NCBI GenBank assembly: GCA_012729475.1
Contig: JAAYDB010000021.1
Coordinates: 1-64,000, forward strand
Length of the DNA: 64,000 nt
Origin: Bacteroidota bacterium
GTDB lineage: Bacteria; Bacteroidota; Bacteroidia; Bacteroidales; VadinHA17
Direction of reading: 5' to 3'
Shown one piece after another: positions 1-11,879 of the stretch. Within the stretch, counting starts at the first letter, position 1, and each line of letters opens with the position of its first letter. The notes beneath the pieces are model-generated. The model made no database searches. It was not told the DNA's origin and saw only the letters and a list, made by a program, of their open reading frames with translations. The position numbers and the translations under genes are program-made.

Positions 1-2616
1 CCACTGGTTATAACCCCTGAGACAAATTTCGTGAATATAGGGGAAAGGACTAATGTATCAGGATCATTAAAATTTGCAAGACTGATAAGAGAAGAGAAAT
101 ATGACGAAGCCTTGTCTGTTGCACGTAATCAGGTGGAAGGCGGTGCCCAGATAATAGATATATGTATGGATGAGGCAATGATAGATTCAGAAAAGGCAAT
201 GGTGAGATTTGTCAACCTCATCATGGCTGAACCTGATATAGCAAAGCTTCCTCTGATGATCGATTCATCCAAATGGGATGTTATCGAGTCGGCTCTTAAA
301 TGCATTCAGGGCAAATCGGTTGTTAATTCCATCAGTCTTAAAGAGGGAGAACAGGTTTTTCTCGATCGTGCACTTAAAATAAGAAAATACGGTGCTGCAG
401 TTGTAATAATGCTTTTTGATGAAAGAGGACAGGCCGACACTTTTGAAAGGAAAAAAGAAGTGGCAAAAAGAGCCTGGCATCTCCTTGTCGATAAACTTGG
501 CTTCAGTCCGGAAGACCTGATCTTTGATCCTAATGTACTGGCTATAGCTACAGGTATTGAAGAACACAATAACTATGCAGTTGATTTTATTAAAGCTACA
601 GAATGGATAAAGAATAATCTTCCACATGCAAAGGTGAGTGGAGGAATAAGTAATCTTTCTTTCTCTTTCAGGGGATTAAACCAGGTACGGGAAGCTATGC
701 ATTCCGTCTTTCTGTATCATGCTATAAAGGCTGGTCTTGATATGGCCATTGTAAACCCCGGCATGTTGCAGGTATATAGTGAAATAGATAAAGAACTGTT
801 ACGCTTTACCGAGGATGTTGTGCTTAATAAGAGCAAAAATGCCACTGAGGCCCTGATAAAATATGCAGAAAGGCTTAAGACCGGGGAGAAGAGAGAACAG
901 AAAAATGATGAATGGCGTTCGGTGCCTGTCACTGAACGTATAAGGCAATCGCTTATTAAGGGCCTGGATGAACATATTGAGCAGGATATTGAGGAAGCCC
1001 GTTCTCTTTTCTCAAGGTCACTGGATATAATTGAAGGTCCTTTGATGGGAGGTATGAATGAGGTGGGAGAGTTATTCGGATCCGGGAAGATGTTCCTGCC
1101 GCAGGTTGTAAAGAGTGCAAGGGTGATGAAAAAGGCTGTTACAAAACTGGCTCCTTATATTGAAGAGGAAAGCAAAGATACTGAGATAAAGACAGCAGGT
1201 AAGATCCTTCTGGCCACTGTCAGGGGTGATGTGCATGATATAGGAAAGAACATTGTAGCTGTAGTGTTGGGTTGCAGTAATTATGAGGTCATTGATCTTG
1301 GTGTGATGGTCCCTTCGGAAAAGATCATAGACACTGCTGTCAGAGAAAATGTTGATTTTATTGGTCTGAGCGGACTTATCACCCCTTCGCTTGAAGAGAT
1401 GGTGCATGTGGCATCTGAGATGGAACGGAGAAAGCTGGATATACCTCTTCTTATTGGGGGAGCTACTACCTCGGAAGTACATGCTGCAGTCAAAATTGCT
1501 CCGGAATATTCAAAGCCTGTGATCCATGTGAGAGATGCTTCAAAGGTTGCTGGTGTCCTCTCTTCGCTAATGAAAAATGATAATGCTGGTTATACAGTGT
1601 CGTTGAGAAATAAGTACAATAAGTTGTACCAGGATCACCAGACACGAAGAACAAACATTAAACTCCTGAGTATTGAAGAAGCACGAGATAACCGTCTTGT
1701 CACTGAGTGGGAGAAATTAACTATCCGCCATCCGGAAAAACCCGGACTGATAAGTGAAGAGTTAAGTGTTGAAAAAGTGCTTGATTATATCGACTGGACT
1801 TATTTCTTTTATGCCTGGAAGATCACCGGACGTTTCCCGGAAATCTTTAATGATCCTGCCAAGGGAGAGGAAGCCAGGAAACTGTATGATGATGCACAGG
1901 TGTGTCTCGAAAAAATTATTAATGAAGGGTTTATCACCATAAAGGCTGTCTCTGGTCTTTTCCCTGCAGTGTCTGTCGGAGATGATGTGAAGGTACTGTC
2001 AGACAGTGGAGATACTAAGGCTGTTTTCAGATTCCTCAGAAACCAGGAACAGAAAGAGAGAGGTGGTCCTAATTTGTCGCTCGCAGATTTCATTGCTCCT
2101 GAGGGATCTGGTCTGGTTGACTATATAGGGGCTTTTGTTGTAACGGCAATCCCTGATGACAAAGCTTTGGAGAGCTACAGGGATGATGATTACGGTTCAC
2201 TGATGATAAAGCTTATAGCTGACAGGCTGGCAGAGGCTGCTACGGAGTTTCTTCACCTTAAAATACGTAAGTCTTACTGGGCTTATGCTCCCGGAGAAGA
2301 TCTGGCTGCTGATGAACTGTTTAAAGTTAAATATACCGGGATACGTCCGGCTCCGGGATACCCGGCTTGTCCCGATCATACGGAGAAAAAGATAATCTTT
2401 GATCTGCTTGAAGCAGAGAAGCGGGTTGGTGTTGGTTTGACTGAATCGTATGCAATGACACCTGTTTCATCGGTATGCGGATATATTTTTTCACATCCGC
2501 AGTCGGCTTACTTCAATGTGGGAAAGATAGGTAATGATCAACTTCAGGACTATGCAAAAAGAAAGGGAATAACAACAGAAGAGGCCGGGAAATGGCTGGC
2601 CCCGAATTTGAAATAA
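1..2616 (+). CDS. metH: Cobalamin-dependent methionine synthase (5'-truncated by window edge; pterin, B12 and activation domains visible)
   Basis: Frame stays open upstream of the listed GTG at 31 ([22 protein letters not shown]); B12 motif DVHDIGKN; activation-domain motif [15 protein letters not shown]. Confidence 0.97.
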   Translation, partial: PLVITPETNFVNIGERTNVSGSLKFARLIREEKYDEALSVARNQVEGGAQIIDICMDEAMIDSEKAMVRFVNLIMAEPDIAKLPLMIDSSKWDVIESALKCIQGKSVVNSISLKEGEQVFLDRALKIRKYGAAVVIMLFDERGQADTFERKKEVAKRAWHLLVDKLGFSPEDLIFDPNVLAIATGIEEHNNYAVDFIKATEWIKNNLPHAKVSGGISNLSFSFRGLNQVREAMHSVFLYHAIKAGLDMAIVNPGMLQVYSEIDKELLRFTEDVVLNKSKNATEALIKYAERLKTGEKREQKNDEWRSVPVTERIRQSLIKGLDEHIEQDIEEARSLFSRSLDIIEGPLMGGMNEVGELFGSGKMFLPQVVKSARVMKKAVTKLAPYIEEESKDTEIKTAGKILLATVRGDVHDIGKNIVAVVLGCSNYEVIDLGVMVPSEKIIDTAVRENVDFIGLSGLITPSLEEMVHVASEMERRKLDIPLLIGGATTSEVHAAVKIAPEYSKPVIHVRDASKVAGVLSSLMKNDNAGYTVSLRNKYNKLYQDHQTRRTNIKLLSIEEARDNRLVTEWEKLTIRHPEKPGLISEELSVEKVLDYIDWTYFFYAWKITGRFPEIFNDPAKGEEARKLYDDAQVCLEKIINEGFITIKAVSGLFPAVSVGDDVKVLSDSGDTKAVFRFLRNQEQKERGGPNLSLADFIAPEGSGLVDYIGAFVVTAIPDDKALESYRDDDYGSLMIKLIADRLAEAATEFLHLKIRKSYWAYAPGEDLAADELFKVKYTGIRPAPGYPACPDHTEKKIIFDLLEAEKRVGVGLTESYAMTPVSSVCGYIFSHPQSAYFNVGKIGNDQLQDYAKRKGITTEEAGKWLAPNLK

Positions 2617-2622
2617 CATATT

Positions 2623-3576
2623 ATGAGTGTAATAGAAAAGATTAAGAACGCAAAAAAACCACTTTTTACTTTTGAACTTTTGCCCCCTTTAAAAGGGCAC
2701 AGTATTGACAGGGTTTATTCTGCAATTGACAGACTGATTGAGTTCGAACCAGCTTATATTAATTTCACATCACACAGAAATGAAATAGTATATACGGAAA
2801 GGCCTGACGGTCTGGTGGAGAAGAATATAGTAAGGAAAAGGCCCGGTACTATAGCTCTTGCAGCAGCAGTTAAGTATAAATATAATATCACTGTTGTACC
2901 ACATGTACTTTGTGGAGGATTCACTAAGGAAGAAACAGAGAATGTCCTCATAGAGATGAATTTTCTGGGTATTGATGATGTGCTTGCTCTGCGTGGTGAC
3001 ATGCAAAAGGGCAGCCGGATATTTATCCCTGAGAAGAACGGGCACAGACATACCAGTGACCTTGTCGGTCAGATAGTCAATATGAACAGGGGAAGATATC
3101 TGGAGGAATCGTTGAAAGATAAATTTTCCACATCATTTTGTATTGGTGTAGCGGGCTATCCTGAGAAGCATTTTGAAGCTCCGAACAGGCAGGTTGATCT
3201 TGAAAATCTTAAGCTGAAAGTGGAGGCAGGAGCCAGCTATATTGTTACCCAGATGTTTTTTGATAATAAGAAATTCTTGAGGTTCAGGGATGAATGTCGT
3301 AAAGCGGGTATTGATGTACCGGTTATTGCAGGCATTAAACCTGTTTCTGCCCTGAATGATATCAGGATGCTTCCACAGACTTTCCATATAGATGTTCCCA
3401 ATGATCTTGTCAATGCGGTAAAGAAATGCACTAACGACGAAGAAGCCAGGGAGGTAGGTATAGAATGGGCTATTATGCAGTCAAAAGAGCTGATAAAAGA
3501 AGGTGTTCCGGGAATACATTATTATACTCTTGGCAGGTCGGATAATATTGCAAGGATAGTCAGGGCTTCATTTTAA
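2623..3576 (+). CDS. metF: 5,10-methylenetetrahydrofolate reductase
   Basis: MetF-like [14 protein letters not shown] and VTQMFFDN motifs; 6 bp after metH. Confidence 0.95.
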   Translation: MSVIEKIKNAKKPLFTFELLPPLKGHSIDRVYSAIDRLIEFEPAYINFTSHRNEIVYTERPDGLVEKNIVRKRPGTIALAAAVKYKYNITVVPHVLCGGFTKEETENVLIEMNFLGIDDVLALRGDMQKGSRIFIPEKNGHRHTSDLVGQIVNMNRGRYLEESLKDKFSTSFCIGVAGYPEKHFEAPNRQVDLENLKLKVEAGASYIVTQMFFDNKKFLRFRDECRKAGIDVPVIAGIKPVSALNDIRMLPQTFHIDVPNDLVNAVKKCTNDEEAREVGIEWAIMQSKELIKEGVPGIHYYTLGRSDNIARIVRASF

Positions 3577-4909
3577 AAGCCTTTTTGATCCTGTCAACAT
3601 AATCGGTTTTTTCCCAGGCAAAGAACTCAACCTTTTTCTTCCAGGCTTGTTTGCCGTTATTATTGACAGGTCTGGGTTTACTGCCGGGAACCTCGTAATA
3701 AACTTCCACTTCTTCAACTGTACATTCCCTGCCGAAGTGACCGTATGAGGCTGTCTTCAGGAAAACAGGATTTTTCAGGCCGAACCGTTCAACAATTGAA
3801 TAAGGTCGCAGATCAAACAGTTCACCTGCTTTTTGGATTATCTGTTCGTCAGTAAGTTTATTCCCCTTACTGTCGGTGACATGGGCTGTGCTATAGGTGT
3901 TAAGGTAGAGGCCTACAGGCTGAGCTACACCTATAGCATAAGCAACCTGTATGAGAGCCTTATCACATACTCCTGCTGCAACAAGGTTCTTGGCCATATG
4001 GCGGGCAGCATAGGCAGCTGATCTGTCTACTTTCGACGAGTCTTTACCTGAAAATGCACCTCCTCCGTGAGCTCCATGGCCTCCGTAAGTGTCAACAATG
4101 ATCTTGCGTCCTGTCAGGCCTGTATCGCCATGAGGCCCTCCTATAACAAATTTACCTGTAGGATTGACAAGTAAATGGGTGTTGTCGGAGAAGAGTTTAC
4201 GGACAGAGGGGGAGAGGGATTTTTTTACTCTGGGAATGACAATGTTACGGATGTCTTCATATATCCTGTCGTGCATAGCTTTATCAGCAGTTTTCCGGGA
4301 AGCCGGAGTGTCTTTTTCCGGGAGAATAAACTCATCATGCTGTGTGCTGATGACAATAGTGTCTATCCTGACAGGATTATCATTATCGTCGTATTCAACA
4401 GTTACCTGAGATTTTGCATCAGGCCTGAGATATTTCATGACTCTTTTGTCATGCCGTATGGCAGCCAGCTGTCTGAGAAAGAGATGTGACAGCTCACTGC
4501 TCAGGGGCATTAAGTTATCCATCTCGCGACAAGCATATCCAAACATCATCCCCTGATCTCCTGCTCCCTGCTCTTCAGGTTTTTCCCGTACAACACCCTG
4601 GCGGATGTCAGGTGATTGTTCATGGATAGTGGATATAACGCCACAGGATTCAGAATCGAAACGGTATTCCGCTTTGGTGTATCCTATATCACGAAGGACC
4701 TGCCGTGCAGTATCCTGTACGTCAACCCATCCTGTTGTTTGTACTTCCCCACCACAGACCACAAGGCCTGTGGTTACAAATGTTTCACATGCAACTTTTG
4801 AATCGGGGTCCCATCTGAGAAATTCGTCCAGCAAAGCATCAGATATCTGATCGGCAACTTTGTCAGGGTGACCTTCAGAGACTGATTCGGAAGTAAATAA
4901 ATATGCCAT
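3560..4909 (-). CDS. metK: S-adenosylmethionine synthetase
   Basis: [52 protein letters not shown]. Confidence 0.98.
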   Translation of the reverse strand: MAYLFTSESVSEGHPDKVADQISDALLDEFLRWDPDSKVACETFVTTGLVVCGGEVQTTGWVDVQDTARQVLRDIGYTKAEYRFDSESCGVISTIHEQSPDIRQGVVREKPEEQGAGDQGMMFGYACREMDNLMPLSSELSHLFLRQLAAIRHDKRVMKYLRPDAKSQVTVEYDDNDNPVRIDTIVISTQHDEFILPEKDTPASRKTADKAMHDRIYEDIRNIVIPRVKKSLSPSVRKLFSDNTHLLVNPTGKFVIGGPHGDTGLTGRKIIVDTYGGHGAHGGGAFSGKDSSKVDRSAAYAARHMAKNLVAAGVCDKALIQVAYAIGVAQPVGLYLNTYSTAHVTDSKGNKLTDEQIIQKAGELFDLRPYSIVERFGLKNPVFLKTASYGHFGRECTVEEVEVYYEVPGSKPRPVNNNGKQAWKKKVEFFAWEKTDYVDRIKKAFKMKP

Positions 4910-4980
4910 ATTGGTAAGTTTGAAATATTTAAAATATTTATATAAATACCTGAAGTATTATAAGTTAATTATATCACTTA

Positions 4981-5090
4981 AACACCTGATGAGAAAACTG
5001 GTTGAAAAGAAAAGAGGAAGTAGCGTTTTAGCATTTTTTTCCTGTGGTTGCAATCAGCACAAATCTTTCCACCAGATGATACAGGAACAA
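4981..5090 (-). promoter_or_regulatory. Candidate variant SAM (S-box-like) riboswitch in the metK leader
   Basis: Minus strand reads TGGTGGAAAGATTTGTGCTGATTGCAACCACAGGAAAAAAATGCTAAAACG, resembling the S-box GGTGGA...GCAACC...TGCTAA core. TGGT/ACCA and AGGAA/TTCCT can pair. Lies directly upstream of metK. Not folded or searched. Confidence 0.5.
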
Positions 5091-5120
5091 AGGAAATAAA
5101 AAAAAAGCAGAAACGAAAGA

Positions 5121-6035
5121 TTAACCTTTTGTTAAATGTCTGAAAACCTCTTCAAGAGTCTTCTCTTCCTTAAGAAGAGACAAGACAGTAAGATTATTTT
5201 TTACGGCATAATTAAAGATTGCCGGCCTTATATCTTCTTCGCCTTCTGCCTCAATGAGCCATATATTATCTTTTACCATGCGGGCTTCAGTAACAGCAGG
5301 TATTTTTAACAGATCACCAGTGATTGTTTCTCTGTCAAATTCCACCCTTATGATCTGTTTATGTGAAAACTGTCTGGAATAGATTTTCTTTTTCTCGTCA
5401 TCGGCAATAATAATCCCTTTATCGATTATTATTATTCTGTCGCATATAGCTTCTGCTTCCTGCATAATATGTGTTGAAAGCATAACGGTTTTTTCTTTCC
5501 CTGCTTCTCTTATCAGGTTTCTTATCTCAACCACCTGATTAGGATCAAGTCCTGTTGTAGCCTCATCGAGGATAAGAACATCCGGATCGTGTATTAAAGC
5601 CTGGGCGAGGCCTACTCTTTGTCTGTAACCCTTTGAAAGGGATCCTATCTTTTTGTTTTGTTCGATGCTTAGTCCGGTTATTTCTATTATATCGTTGATC
5701 CTTTTTTTAACTGAAGATCTCATTTTATAAAGAGAAGCCACAAAACCCAGATATTCTCTGATATACATCTCGGGGTAGAGAGGGTTATTTTCCGGTAGAT
5801 AGCCTATTTTTTTCCTGATTTCGGTATTATCCGATGATGTCTTTATATCGTTAACTAAAACAGAACCGGAAGAAGCAGGGATATAACCTGTAATTATTTT
5901 CATCATGGTTGATTTACCTGCTCCGTTAGGGCCCAGAAATGCTACTATTTCACCGGTGTTTATCCTGAAAGACACGTTGTCGAGAGCTTTCTGAAGTCCG
6001 TACAGTTTTGTTACTCCATTTACTACTATTGACAT
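5121..6035 (-). CDS. gldA: GldA-like ABC transporter ATP-binding protein
   Basis: Walker A GPNGAGKST, signature LSKGYRQRVGLAQALIHDPDVLILDEATTGLDPNQ; GldA-type full length. Confidence 0.75.
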   Translation of the reverse strand: MSIVVNGVTKLYGLQKALDNVSFRINTGEIVAFLGPNGAGKSTMMKIITGYIPASSGSVLVNDIKTSSDNTEIRKKIGYLPENNPLYPEMYIREYLGFVASLYKMRSSVKKRINDIIEITGLSIEQNKKIGSLSKGYRQRVGLAQALIHDPDVLILDEATTGLDPNQVVEIRNLIREAGKEKTVMLSTHIMQEAEAICDRIIIIDKGIIIADDEKKKIYSRQFSHKQIIRVEFDRETITGDLLKIPAVTEARMVKDNIWLIEAEGEEDIRPAIFNYAVKNNLTVLSLLKEEKTLEEVFRHLTKG

Positions 6036-6107
6036 TTAAGGCAGATGTTGTAATATTTCAAATGCTAAAATAGCATTTATTAAGTTAAGGAGTAACTATT
6101 AAAAAGA

Positions 6108-6139
6108 TTTGGTCATTTTCAGGGGCATTTATAATTTTG
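6108..6139 (+). promoter_or_regulatory. Bacteroidetes-type promoter: TTTG, 20 nt spacer, TAATTTTG
   Basis: TTTG at 6108-6111 and TAATTTTG at 6132-6139 match the -33 TTTG / -7 TAnnTTTG consensus, upstream of the symporter start. Confidence 0.65.
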
Positions 6140-6165
6140 GTAAGCATTAAAAAAAACCTTTGTAT

Positions 6166-7860
6166 ATGGAAAACCAGGTAATGATTCTGACGGTGATGAT
6201 TATTTATATTGGTTTGTTGGTTGCCTGGGGGCTTTTTCAGGGAAGGAGGGTAAAGACGGGGGATGAGTATGCAATAGCGGGCCGCAGGTTACCGGGGTGG
6301 GTAGCTGCATTATCGGAGAGAGCGACGGGCGAGTCATCATGGGCATTGCTGGGTCTTCCGGGAGCAGCTTATGCTACAGGATTAACCGAGATATGGACTG
6401 CTGCCGGATGTGTTACCGGAATAATCTTTGCATGGATACTTATCGCACGGAGACTGAGGGATGAAGCAGAGAAATATGAAGTCTCAACCTTTACACAATA
6501 TCTTGAAGCAAAGCATGGAGATACAGGAAGGAAGCTGAAAATTGTATCAGGCTTGGCTATTGTTTTCTTTTTCTTCTTTTATGTTGGCGCCCAGTTTCTG
6601 GGAGGAGGCAAGACCCTCCATACTTTATTTGGCATTGACCCTGGTATAGGTGTTATTCTGACTGCGGCAATCATAATTCCGTATACTGTTTATGGAGGAT
6701 TCAGGAGTGTGGTTTACACTGATGTTGTCCAGGCTGTTGTTATGATAATCACTCTTATCATCGGTCCCATAGCTGGAATTATATATCTCAGAAACAATCC
6801 CGGGGTATATGCATCAAATATATCAGAGGCGCTGGCAATGTCGGGCGATTCTTATTCGTCACTTACAGGGATGGCCGGAGGATTTGTGGCGGGGCTGGTG
6901 ATTGTGGGGGGCTTTAGCTGGTTTTTTGGTTATCTGGGGGGACAGCCACAGTTAAGTATCAGATTTATGGCGATAAAAGATGTGAAAAATGCTGTCAAAG
7001 CCCGTAATATTGGTATTATTTGGACAATAATAGCCTATACGGGAGCATTGATGATAGGTTGGATAGGCCTTGCAATATTTGGTCCCACAGGCCTTAGTGA
7101 TCCTGAATATGTTATGCCTGACGTGATTTTAACACTCTTCCATCCCGCCCTGGCAGCTGTCCTTATTACCGGAGCTATTGCCGCCATGATCTCGACAGCA
7201 GACTCATTGTTGATCCTTTCTGCAACTGAGTTATCCGACAGTGTGTTGAGAAGCAGGAAAAATTCCTCAGAGTGGGACAGAAAGAAAAACAATTCCCTGA
7301 AAAAGCATCGTATCACCACAGCTGTGCTGGCTGTTGTTGCTCTGGGCTTGTCTTATCTGACACCTTCAAAACTGATATTTACCATTGTGAGTTATGTATG
7401 GGCCGGTATAGGTTGTACTTTTTCCGTAGTCATCCTCCTTACACTCTTCTGGAAGAAGTATAATGGAAGAGCAGCTCTTGTTACCGTAATATCGGGTATA
7501 CTATTTACTATTATCTGGATAAGCGGAGGCTATGAACAACATTACAGGGTAACAGAGTCACAGCTTGATTTTCTTGTGAGAAATGAGATTATAAATCAGG
7601 AAGAGAAAGCACATCTTTTGTCTCTGGAAGGGAAAAAATTTGTAAGCAGTGCGAAATTTGAGCTTGCCCTAAGGGATAATACAGGAGCAGATACCGAAGC
7701 AGATAAAATAACTGTTTTATCCACTTCTTTTATCAGTAAGGGGATCCCTGCAAGACTGACTACCTTTCTGTTCTGTCTGCTTGTAGCAGTATCATGCACT
7801 TGTCTTTTCCCGGGTTGCCGGAGAGAAGACTCCGGAGTTAATCCCCCCAGCCTCCCATGA
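6166..7860 (+). CDS. Sodium:solute symporter family protein (PutP-like)
   Basis: Multi-TM protein with SSS motifs (GRRLPGWVAALSERATGESSWALLGLPG; AAMISTADSLLILSATELSD). Listed ORF start at 6160 is TTG; ATG is at 6166. Confidence 0.85.
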   Translation: MENQVMILTVMIIYIGLLVAWGLFQGRRVKTGDEYAIAGRRLPGWVAALSERATGESSWALLGLPGAAYATGLTEIWTAAGCVTGIIFAWILIARRLRDEAEKYEVSTFTQYLEAKHGDTGRKLKIVSGLAIVFFFFFYVGAQFLGGGKTLHTLFGIDPGIGVILTAAIIIPYTVYGGFRSVVYTDVVQAVVMIITLIIGPIAGIIYLRNNPGVYASNISEALAMSGDSYSSLTGMAGGFVAGLVIVGGFSWFFGYLGGQPQLSIRFMAIKDVKNAVKARNIGIIWTIIAYTGALMIGWIGLAIFGPTGLSDPEYVMPDVILTLFHPALAAVLITGAIAAMISTADSLLILSATELSDSVLRSRKNSSEWDRKKNNSLKKHRITTAVLAVVALGLSYLTPSKLIFTIVSYVWAGIGCTFSVVILLTLFWKKYNGRAALVTVISGILFTIIWISGGYEQHYRVTESQLDFLVRNEIINQEEKAHLLSLEGKKFVSSAKFELALRDNTGADTEADKITVLSTSFISKGIPARLTTFLFCLLVAVSCTCLFPGCRREDSGVNPPSLP

Positions 7861-8716
7861 ACTGACTGCTCTTGGTAAAGGAAGCTCTCGGGTTAACACA
7901 GCAGACAGGTATCTTTGAACTGTTGGCAATGATATATTGTTCCGATGCACCAAGCATGTAATCGGCAAAACTGATGTTCTTTGTCGTAACAATAAGAATG
8001 AGATCGGCATTCATTTTCTGAGCAAAATCGATTGTCTGCTGAGCAAAATTCCCTTTTGGAACCTCATGGACCTCATATTCGATATTATTCTGGATAAGAT
8101 ATTTTATCGAGAAAGACAGGTTGATCTTTGTTCTTTTGCTTAGGCTTTTATCAGAAGTAGAAGCAACAAGTATATGGACTTTGGAGTCGAAATATTTCCC
8201 CATGTATATAGCCATTTTAGTCTTCTCCTTATTTTCTCTTCTGAAATCAACCGGGAACACTATATTATGATATCTTCCATGATCCGGTGGAGGATCCTGA
8301 ACAACGATGAAAGGAACTTTTGACCTGACCAATACTTTAAGAGCCCAGCTGCCGGTAAGTTTTTGCATGCCTTTTATACCATGAGTTCCCATAACGACCA
8401 GGCTTGCATCTTTCTCATTGACAAATTCGGCTATGGAGGTAAAAATAGTTCCTTTGGCTATATGAGAAGTAATCTTAATATTATATTTCCTTCCATTTTC
8501 ATCGGCTACATGCTGAAGCAGAATCTTTTTTTCACCAAGAACATTCTTTTTGATACCCGGATCCACTATATGGAGAAGACTGATGCTGTCTCCAACCATA
8601 CGGCTGATCTTAACTGCATGTTCAAGTGCATTTTCTGCAACAGGAGTGAAATCCCACGGCACTACAATAATTTTCTGATTATCTTCCATAGCTGGTCTCT
8701 TTACAAATAATACCAA
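7838..8716 (-). CDS. Universal stress protein, two UspA domains
   Basis: Tandem Usp fold; VVMGTHGIKGMQKLTGSWALKVLVRSKVPFIVV. Confidence 0.88.
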   Translation of the reverse strand: MVLFVKRPAMEDNQKIIVVPWDFTPVAENALEHAVKISRMVGDSISLLHIVDPGIKKNVLGEKKILLQHVADENGRKYNIKITSHIAKGTIFTSIAEFVNEKDASLVVMGTHGIKGMQKLTGSWALKVLVRSKVPFIVVQDPPPDHGRYHNIVFPVDFRRENKEKTKMAIYMGKYFDSKVHILVASTSDKSLSKRTKINLSFSIKYLIQNNIEYEVHEVPKGNFAQQTIDFAQKMNADLILIVTTKNISFADYMLGASEQYIIANSSKIPVCCVNPRASFTKSSQFMGGWGD

Positions 8717-9000
8717 ATGTATTTAGTTTTTGATAAATTTCAAACCGTTAAGATAGTGAAAACGTATTTTTTAGAAATAGATTATAAAAAAGGCACTCAT
8801 TTGCTCAAAAATAATGCCATATATGAATAAAAGAGAAGCATATTCTCTTAAGCGATCAACAATTTATTATTTTTGCATGAAAAATTTGCAGAACTGATAT
8901 AAACAAAGCTACGTTTGTTGTTTGCCGGTATCTGAGACAGCATTTAAAGATGTTGTTCTTATATTTGGGGCACAGCAATAAGTTAAACATTTAACAGGAA

Positions 9001-10389
9001 ATGAAACGGATCAAAATCAAGGAATTATTATCATCTACAGAGAAGGGGAAAGAAGTGCTTGTCAAGGGTTGGGTAAGGACAAAGCGTGGGAGTAAAAATA
9101 TTATTTTCATTGCACTCAATGATGGTTCAACGATCAATAATATCCAGGTTGTTGCTGATGTTTCCTTGTTTGATGCAGAGATGGTTAAAAACATCACCAC
9201 AGGGTCTTGTCTTTCTGTTCAGGGCATCCTGGTTGAGTCTGAAGGGAAGGGACAGAATGTGGAGATACAGGCATTCTCAATTGAGCTTTATGGCACCTGT
9301 GATTCTGAAACTTATCCTCTTCAGAAGAAGGGCCATTCAATGGAATTCCTGAGGGAGATTGCACATCTTCGGCCCAGAACCAATACTTTCGGAGCTGTTC
9401 TGAGGATTAGGCATGCCATGGCCTTTGCAATACATAAATATTTCAATGAAAGAGGCTTTTACTATCTTCACACCCCTGTCATAACAGGTAGTGATGCAGA
9501 AGGGGCAGGTGAAATGTTCCATGTGACTACCCTTGATCTGACAAATATTCCTTTAAACAAGGACGGATCAGTGGATTTTTCTGAGGATTTTTTTGGTAAA
9601 CAGACGAATCTCACTGTATCAGGCCAGCTGGAAGGAGAGCTGGGAGCTCTTGCTCTTGGTGAGATATATACTTTTGGTCCCACTTTCCGCGCAGAGAATT
9701 CAAATACCCCGCGTCATCTGGCCGAATTCTGGATGATAGAACCGGAGATGGCTTTTTATGACCTGACAGATAATATGGACCTGGCAGAAGATTTTCTTAA
9801 ATACCTTATACGGTATGCTCTGGAAAACTGCAGTGAAGATCTTCAATTCCTCAATAATATGATAAATAAAGGTCTTCTTGATCGTTTACAGTTTGTTATC
9901 TCAAATGATTTCATCAGGCTGACTTATACCGAAGCTGTAGAGATACTCGAAAAAGCAAGTAGAAAATGGGAATATCCTGTCGGATGGGGAAGAGATCTTC
10001 AGGCTGAACATGAGAGGTATCTGGTTGAAGAACATTTTGAAAAACCGGTCATCCTTACCGATTACCCGAAATCGATCAAGGCTTTTTATATGAAGCAGAA
10101 TGATGACGGGAAGACTGTACGGGCTATGGATGTTCTGTTTCCGGGTATAGGAGAGATCATCGGAGGATCACAGCGCGAAGAGGATTATACCAGATTGCTA
10201 AACCGCATCCGCGAACTGGGGTTGCCGGAAAAAGATCTCTGGTGGTATCTTGAAACAAGGAAATTCGGAACCGCTCCTCATAGCGGATTCGGTCTGGGCT
10301 TTGAAAGAATGATAGTGTTTATTACCGGTATGGCCAATATACGTGATGTGATACCTTTCCCAAGAACACCAAAAAATGCGGAATTTTAA
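9001..10389 (+). CDS. asnS: Asparaginyl-tRNA synthetase
   Basis: Class II motifs [27 protein letters not shown] and [29 protein letters not shown]. Confidence 0.95.
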   Translation: MKRIKIKELLSSTEKGKEVLVKGWVRTKRGSKNIIFIALNDGSTINNIQVVADVSLFDAEMVKNITTGSCLSVQGILVESEGKGQNVEIQAFSIELYGTCDSETYPLQKKGHSMEFLREIAHLRPRTNTFGAVLRIRHAMAFAIHKYFNERGFYYLHTPVITGSDAEGAGEMFHVTTLDLTNIPLNKDGSVDFSEDFFGKQTNLTVSGQLEGELGALALGEIYTFGPTFRAENSNTPRHLAEFWMIEPEMAFYDLTDNMDLAEDFLKYLIRYALENCSEDLQFLNNMINKGLLDRLQFVISNDFIRLTYTEAVEILEKASRKWEYPVGWGRDLQAEHERYLVEEHFEKPVILTDYPKSIKAFYMKQNDDGKTVRAMDVLFPGIGEIIGGSQREEDYTRLLNRIRELGLPEKDLWWYLETRKFGTAPHSGFGLGFERMIVFITGMANIRDVIPFPRTPKNAEF

Positions 10390-10424
10390 ATTGTCTGTCC
10401 TCATTTCTTAACGGCAAAGAATAA

Positions 10425-11879
10425 ATGTTAAAGCAGAAACTGCAACAGAAATTATTACAAAAGCTTTCACCCCAGCAAATTCAAATGATCAAATTGCTGG
10501 AGGTGCCTACTTTGCAGATTGAACAGAGAATAAAAAAAGAACTGGAAGACAACCCGGCTCTTGAAGAGGGTAATGACGAAGAAAATGTGTCTCCGGAAGA
10601 ACAGGAAGAAGAATATGAGGATGATGACAAGGATCAGGACGAATTTACTCTCGATGATTATATGGAAGATGATGATATTCCTGATTACCGTCTTCAGGCA
10701 AATAATTACAGCCGGGATGATGACAGAAAAGCCGAAATACCTTTTTCTGCCGGATCTTCTTTTCATGAACATCTTGAATCACAATTCCATCTGAGAGCCA
10801 TAACCGACAGACAAATTATCCTGGGAGAATTCATCATAGGGAATATTGATGAGGATGGATATCTGAGGCGCGAACTATCAAGTATAGTGGATGATCTTGC
10901 TTTTCTTCAGAATATCACTGCAACGGAAGCAGAGCTGGAAGAGGTGCTTGCTGTTATTCAGGATCTGGATCCGGCAGGAGTAGGGGCAAGAGATCTCAGA
11001 GAGACACTGTTACTCCAGCTTAAGAAAAAAGACCATTCATTTAAGCCATTGGAACTGGCATACCTGATCATTGATAATTATTTTGAAGAATTCTCCAAAA
11101 AACATTATGACAAGATCATTGCGAAGATGGATATCAGCGAGCAGGATCTTAAAGCAGCTGTTGATGAAATACTTAAGCTGAATCCTAAACCGGGAGGTAT
11201 TTACAATGATCCTTTCAGCAGGATTGCTCAACCCATAATACCCGACTTTATTCTGGAACATTCCGAAGAAGGTTTTGACCTTCACCTAAATTCACGCAAC
11301 CTTCCCGAATTACGACTTAGTACATCATATAACCAGATGCTTAAGACTTATAGCAGGAATAAGTCAATCAATAAGGAGATGAAAGATACGGTCATGTATG
11401 TAAAACAGAAGATCGAATCGGCAAAATGGTTTATTGATGCTATTAAACAAAGGCAGAACACCCTTCTGCTTACCATGAATGCAATACTGGAATACCAGTA
11501 CGATTATTTTATTGATGGAGATGAGACTAAATTAAAACCAATGATACTCAAAGATGTTGCAGAGATGACAGGTCTGGATATCTCCACCGTATCAAGAGTT
11601 GCTAACAGTAAGTATATACAAACACATTTCGGTATTCTGCCACTTAAGTTTTTCTTTTCAGAAGGACTTCAGACGGATAGCGGAGAAGAGGTGTCCACAA
11701 GAGAGATAAAGAGGATATTACAGGATTGTCTGGATAATGAAGATAAGCGAAAACCATTGACAGACGAAAAACTAACAGCCATACTTCAGGATAAAGGATA
11801 TCAGATAGCACGGCGTACTGTAGCCAAATATCGTGAACAATTGAATATACCGGTAGCACGGTTAAGAAAGGAAGTATAA
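10425..11879 (+). CDS. rpoN: RNA polymerase sigma-54 factor
   Basis: LKQKLQQKLLQKLSPQQIQMIKLLEVPTLQIEQRI N-terminus; RpoN box ARRTVAKYREQLNIP. Confidence 0.97.
   Translation: MLKQKLQQKLLQKLSPQQIQMIKLLEVPTLQIEQRIKKELEDNPALEEGNDEENVSPEEQEEEYEDDDKDQDEFTLDDYMEDDDIPDYRLQANNYSRDDDRKAEIPFSAGSSFHEHLESQFHLRAITDRQIILGEFIIGNIDEDGYLRRELSSIVDDLAFLQNITATEAELEEVLAVIQDLDPAGVGARDLRETLLLQLKKKDHSFKPLELAYLIIDNYFEEFSKKHYDKIIAKMDISEQDLKAAVDEILKLNPKPGGIYNDPFSRIAQPIIPDFILEHSEEGFDLHLNSRNLPELRLSTSYNQMLKTYSRNKSINKEMKDTVMYVKQKIESAKWFIDAIKQRQNTLLLTMNAILEYQYDYFIDGDETKLKPMILKDVAEMTGLDISTVSRVANSKYIQTHFGILPLKFFFSEGLQTDSGEEVSTREIKRILQDCLDNEDKRKPLTDEKLTAILQDKGYQIARRTVAKYREQLNIPVARLRKEV

Noticed and set aside
1072-1482. 136 aa antisense ORF inside metH, and many similar shadow ORFs in other genes
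   Set aside because: Antisense to well-supported conserved genes, with no recognisable domains; treated as spurious.
4911-5099. 62 aa plus-strand ORF in the metK leader
   Set aside because: Low-complexity sequence antisense to the riboswitch-like leader; no coding evidence.
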